Shown piece after piece: positions 6,001 through 6,089 of a DNA stretch of 6,089 nucleotides; position 1 is the stretch's first letter; each line of letters begins with the position of its first letter. The notes under the pieces were generated by a model. It was not told where the DNA came from. It searched no databases and saw nothing but the letters and a program-made list of their open reading frames with translations. The position numbers and the translations under genes were made by a program. This stretch comes from Acidobacteriota bacterium (GTDB taxonomy: Bacteria; Acidobacteriota; Blastocatellia; Pyrinomonadales; Pyrinomonadaceae): NCBI GenBank assembly GCA_020853255.1, contig JADYZI010000069.1, forward strand, positions 1-6,089. Direction: 5' to 3'.

Positions 6001-6089
6001 ATGAGAAGAATATTTATTTTGGTAACCGTTTTATTTACTTCAACTATTGCCGTCTTTTTTACGGCATGTACTAGCGGGACAAATTCGCA
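6001..6089 (+). CDS. Start of a second lipoprotein, truncated by the window end
   Basis: Twenty-nine codons are visible. They show a basic start (MRR), a hydrophobic stretch, and a lipobox FTAC with Cys23 followed by TSGTNS, a clear lipoprotein signal. A purine-rich AAGAGAG (5985-5991) lies 9 nt before the ATG. The 46-bp gap from the adaptor contains no terminator-like hairpin with a T run, so it probably belongs to the efflux operon. The signal peptide resembles that of the lipoprotein at 3373 in style, but the mature domain is not visible and no function can be given. Confidence 0.7.
   Translation, partial: MRRIFILVTVLFTSTIAVFFTACTSGTNS

Noticed and set aside
1..6089. CRISPR arrays, tRNA/rRNA genes, insertion sequences, attachment sites
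   Set aside because: No regularly spaced repeats, no cloverleaf or rRNA-like segment, and no transposase or integrase frame or terminal inverted repeats were seen.

Overview
The window looks like a bacterial chromosome segment from a Gram-negative organism: it has an outer-membrane TolC-type channel, an RND adaptor, and lipobox and Sec signal peptides. Intermediate GC and lipoproteins with Ala/Thr/Asn/Pro-rich linkers are reminiscent of Acidobacteriota (Blastocatellia/Pyrinomonadales). That placement is an inference from style, not from any marker gene. All supported genes lie on the + strand, in two unrelated blocks.

Block 1 (1-901) is the tail of a small operon. It holds a possible C-terminal end of an upstream gene (2-55), a 63-residue DUF2997-like protein (69-260), and a radical-SAM activase of the NrdG / '4Fe-4S single cluster' type (257-901). 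The genes are tightly coupled: the first stop overlaps a perfect Shine-Dalgarno sequence, and the next junction is an ATGA overlap. The N-terminus of the activase resembles the DUF2997-like protein itself, so the domain appears both free and fused. A 9-bp hairpin covers the activase stop codon and probably closes the operon.

The intergenic region (902-1197) has no credible gene. It contains a striking 25-bp dyad (1074-1098) centred exactly in the 19-bp spacer of a candidate -35/-10 pair (TTGATA / TATTAC). This is the layout of promoters controlled by MerR-family regulators, and it would drive block 2.

Block 2 (1198-6089 and beyond) is a heavy-metal-type RND efflux operon. In order it encodes a membrane-anchored exported protein with a His-rich N-terminus and an Ig-like domain (1198-1818), a CzcC/CusC-like TolC-family channel (1850-3376), a lipoprotein with a degenerate FMN-binding-like domain (3373-3987), a large CzcB/CusB-like periplasmic adaptor with an extra membrane-anchored Ig-like N-terminus (3987-5954), and the start of a second lipoprotein (6001 to the window end). 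Spacings are 31 bp, a 4-bp ATGA overlap, a 1-bp TAATG overlap and 46 bp, so one transcript is likely. The inner-membrane RND pump itself is not in the window and is expected downstream. Adaptor and channel would join that pump into an export complex. The His-rich anchored protein and the lipoprotein are candidates for periplasmic metal handling or redox sensing. The metal cannot be named: the adaptor has almost no Met, His or Cys.
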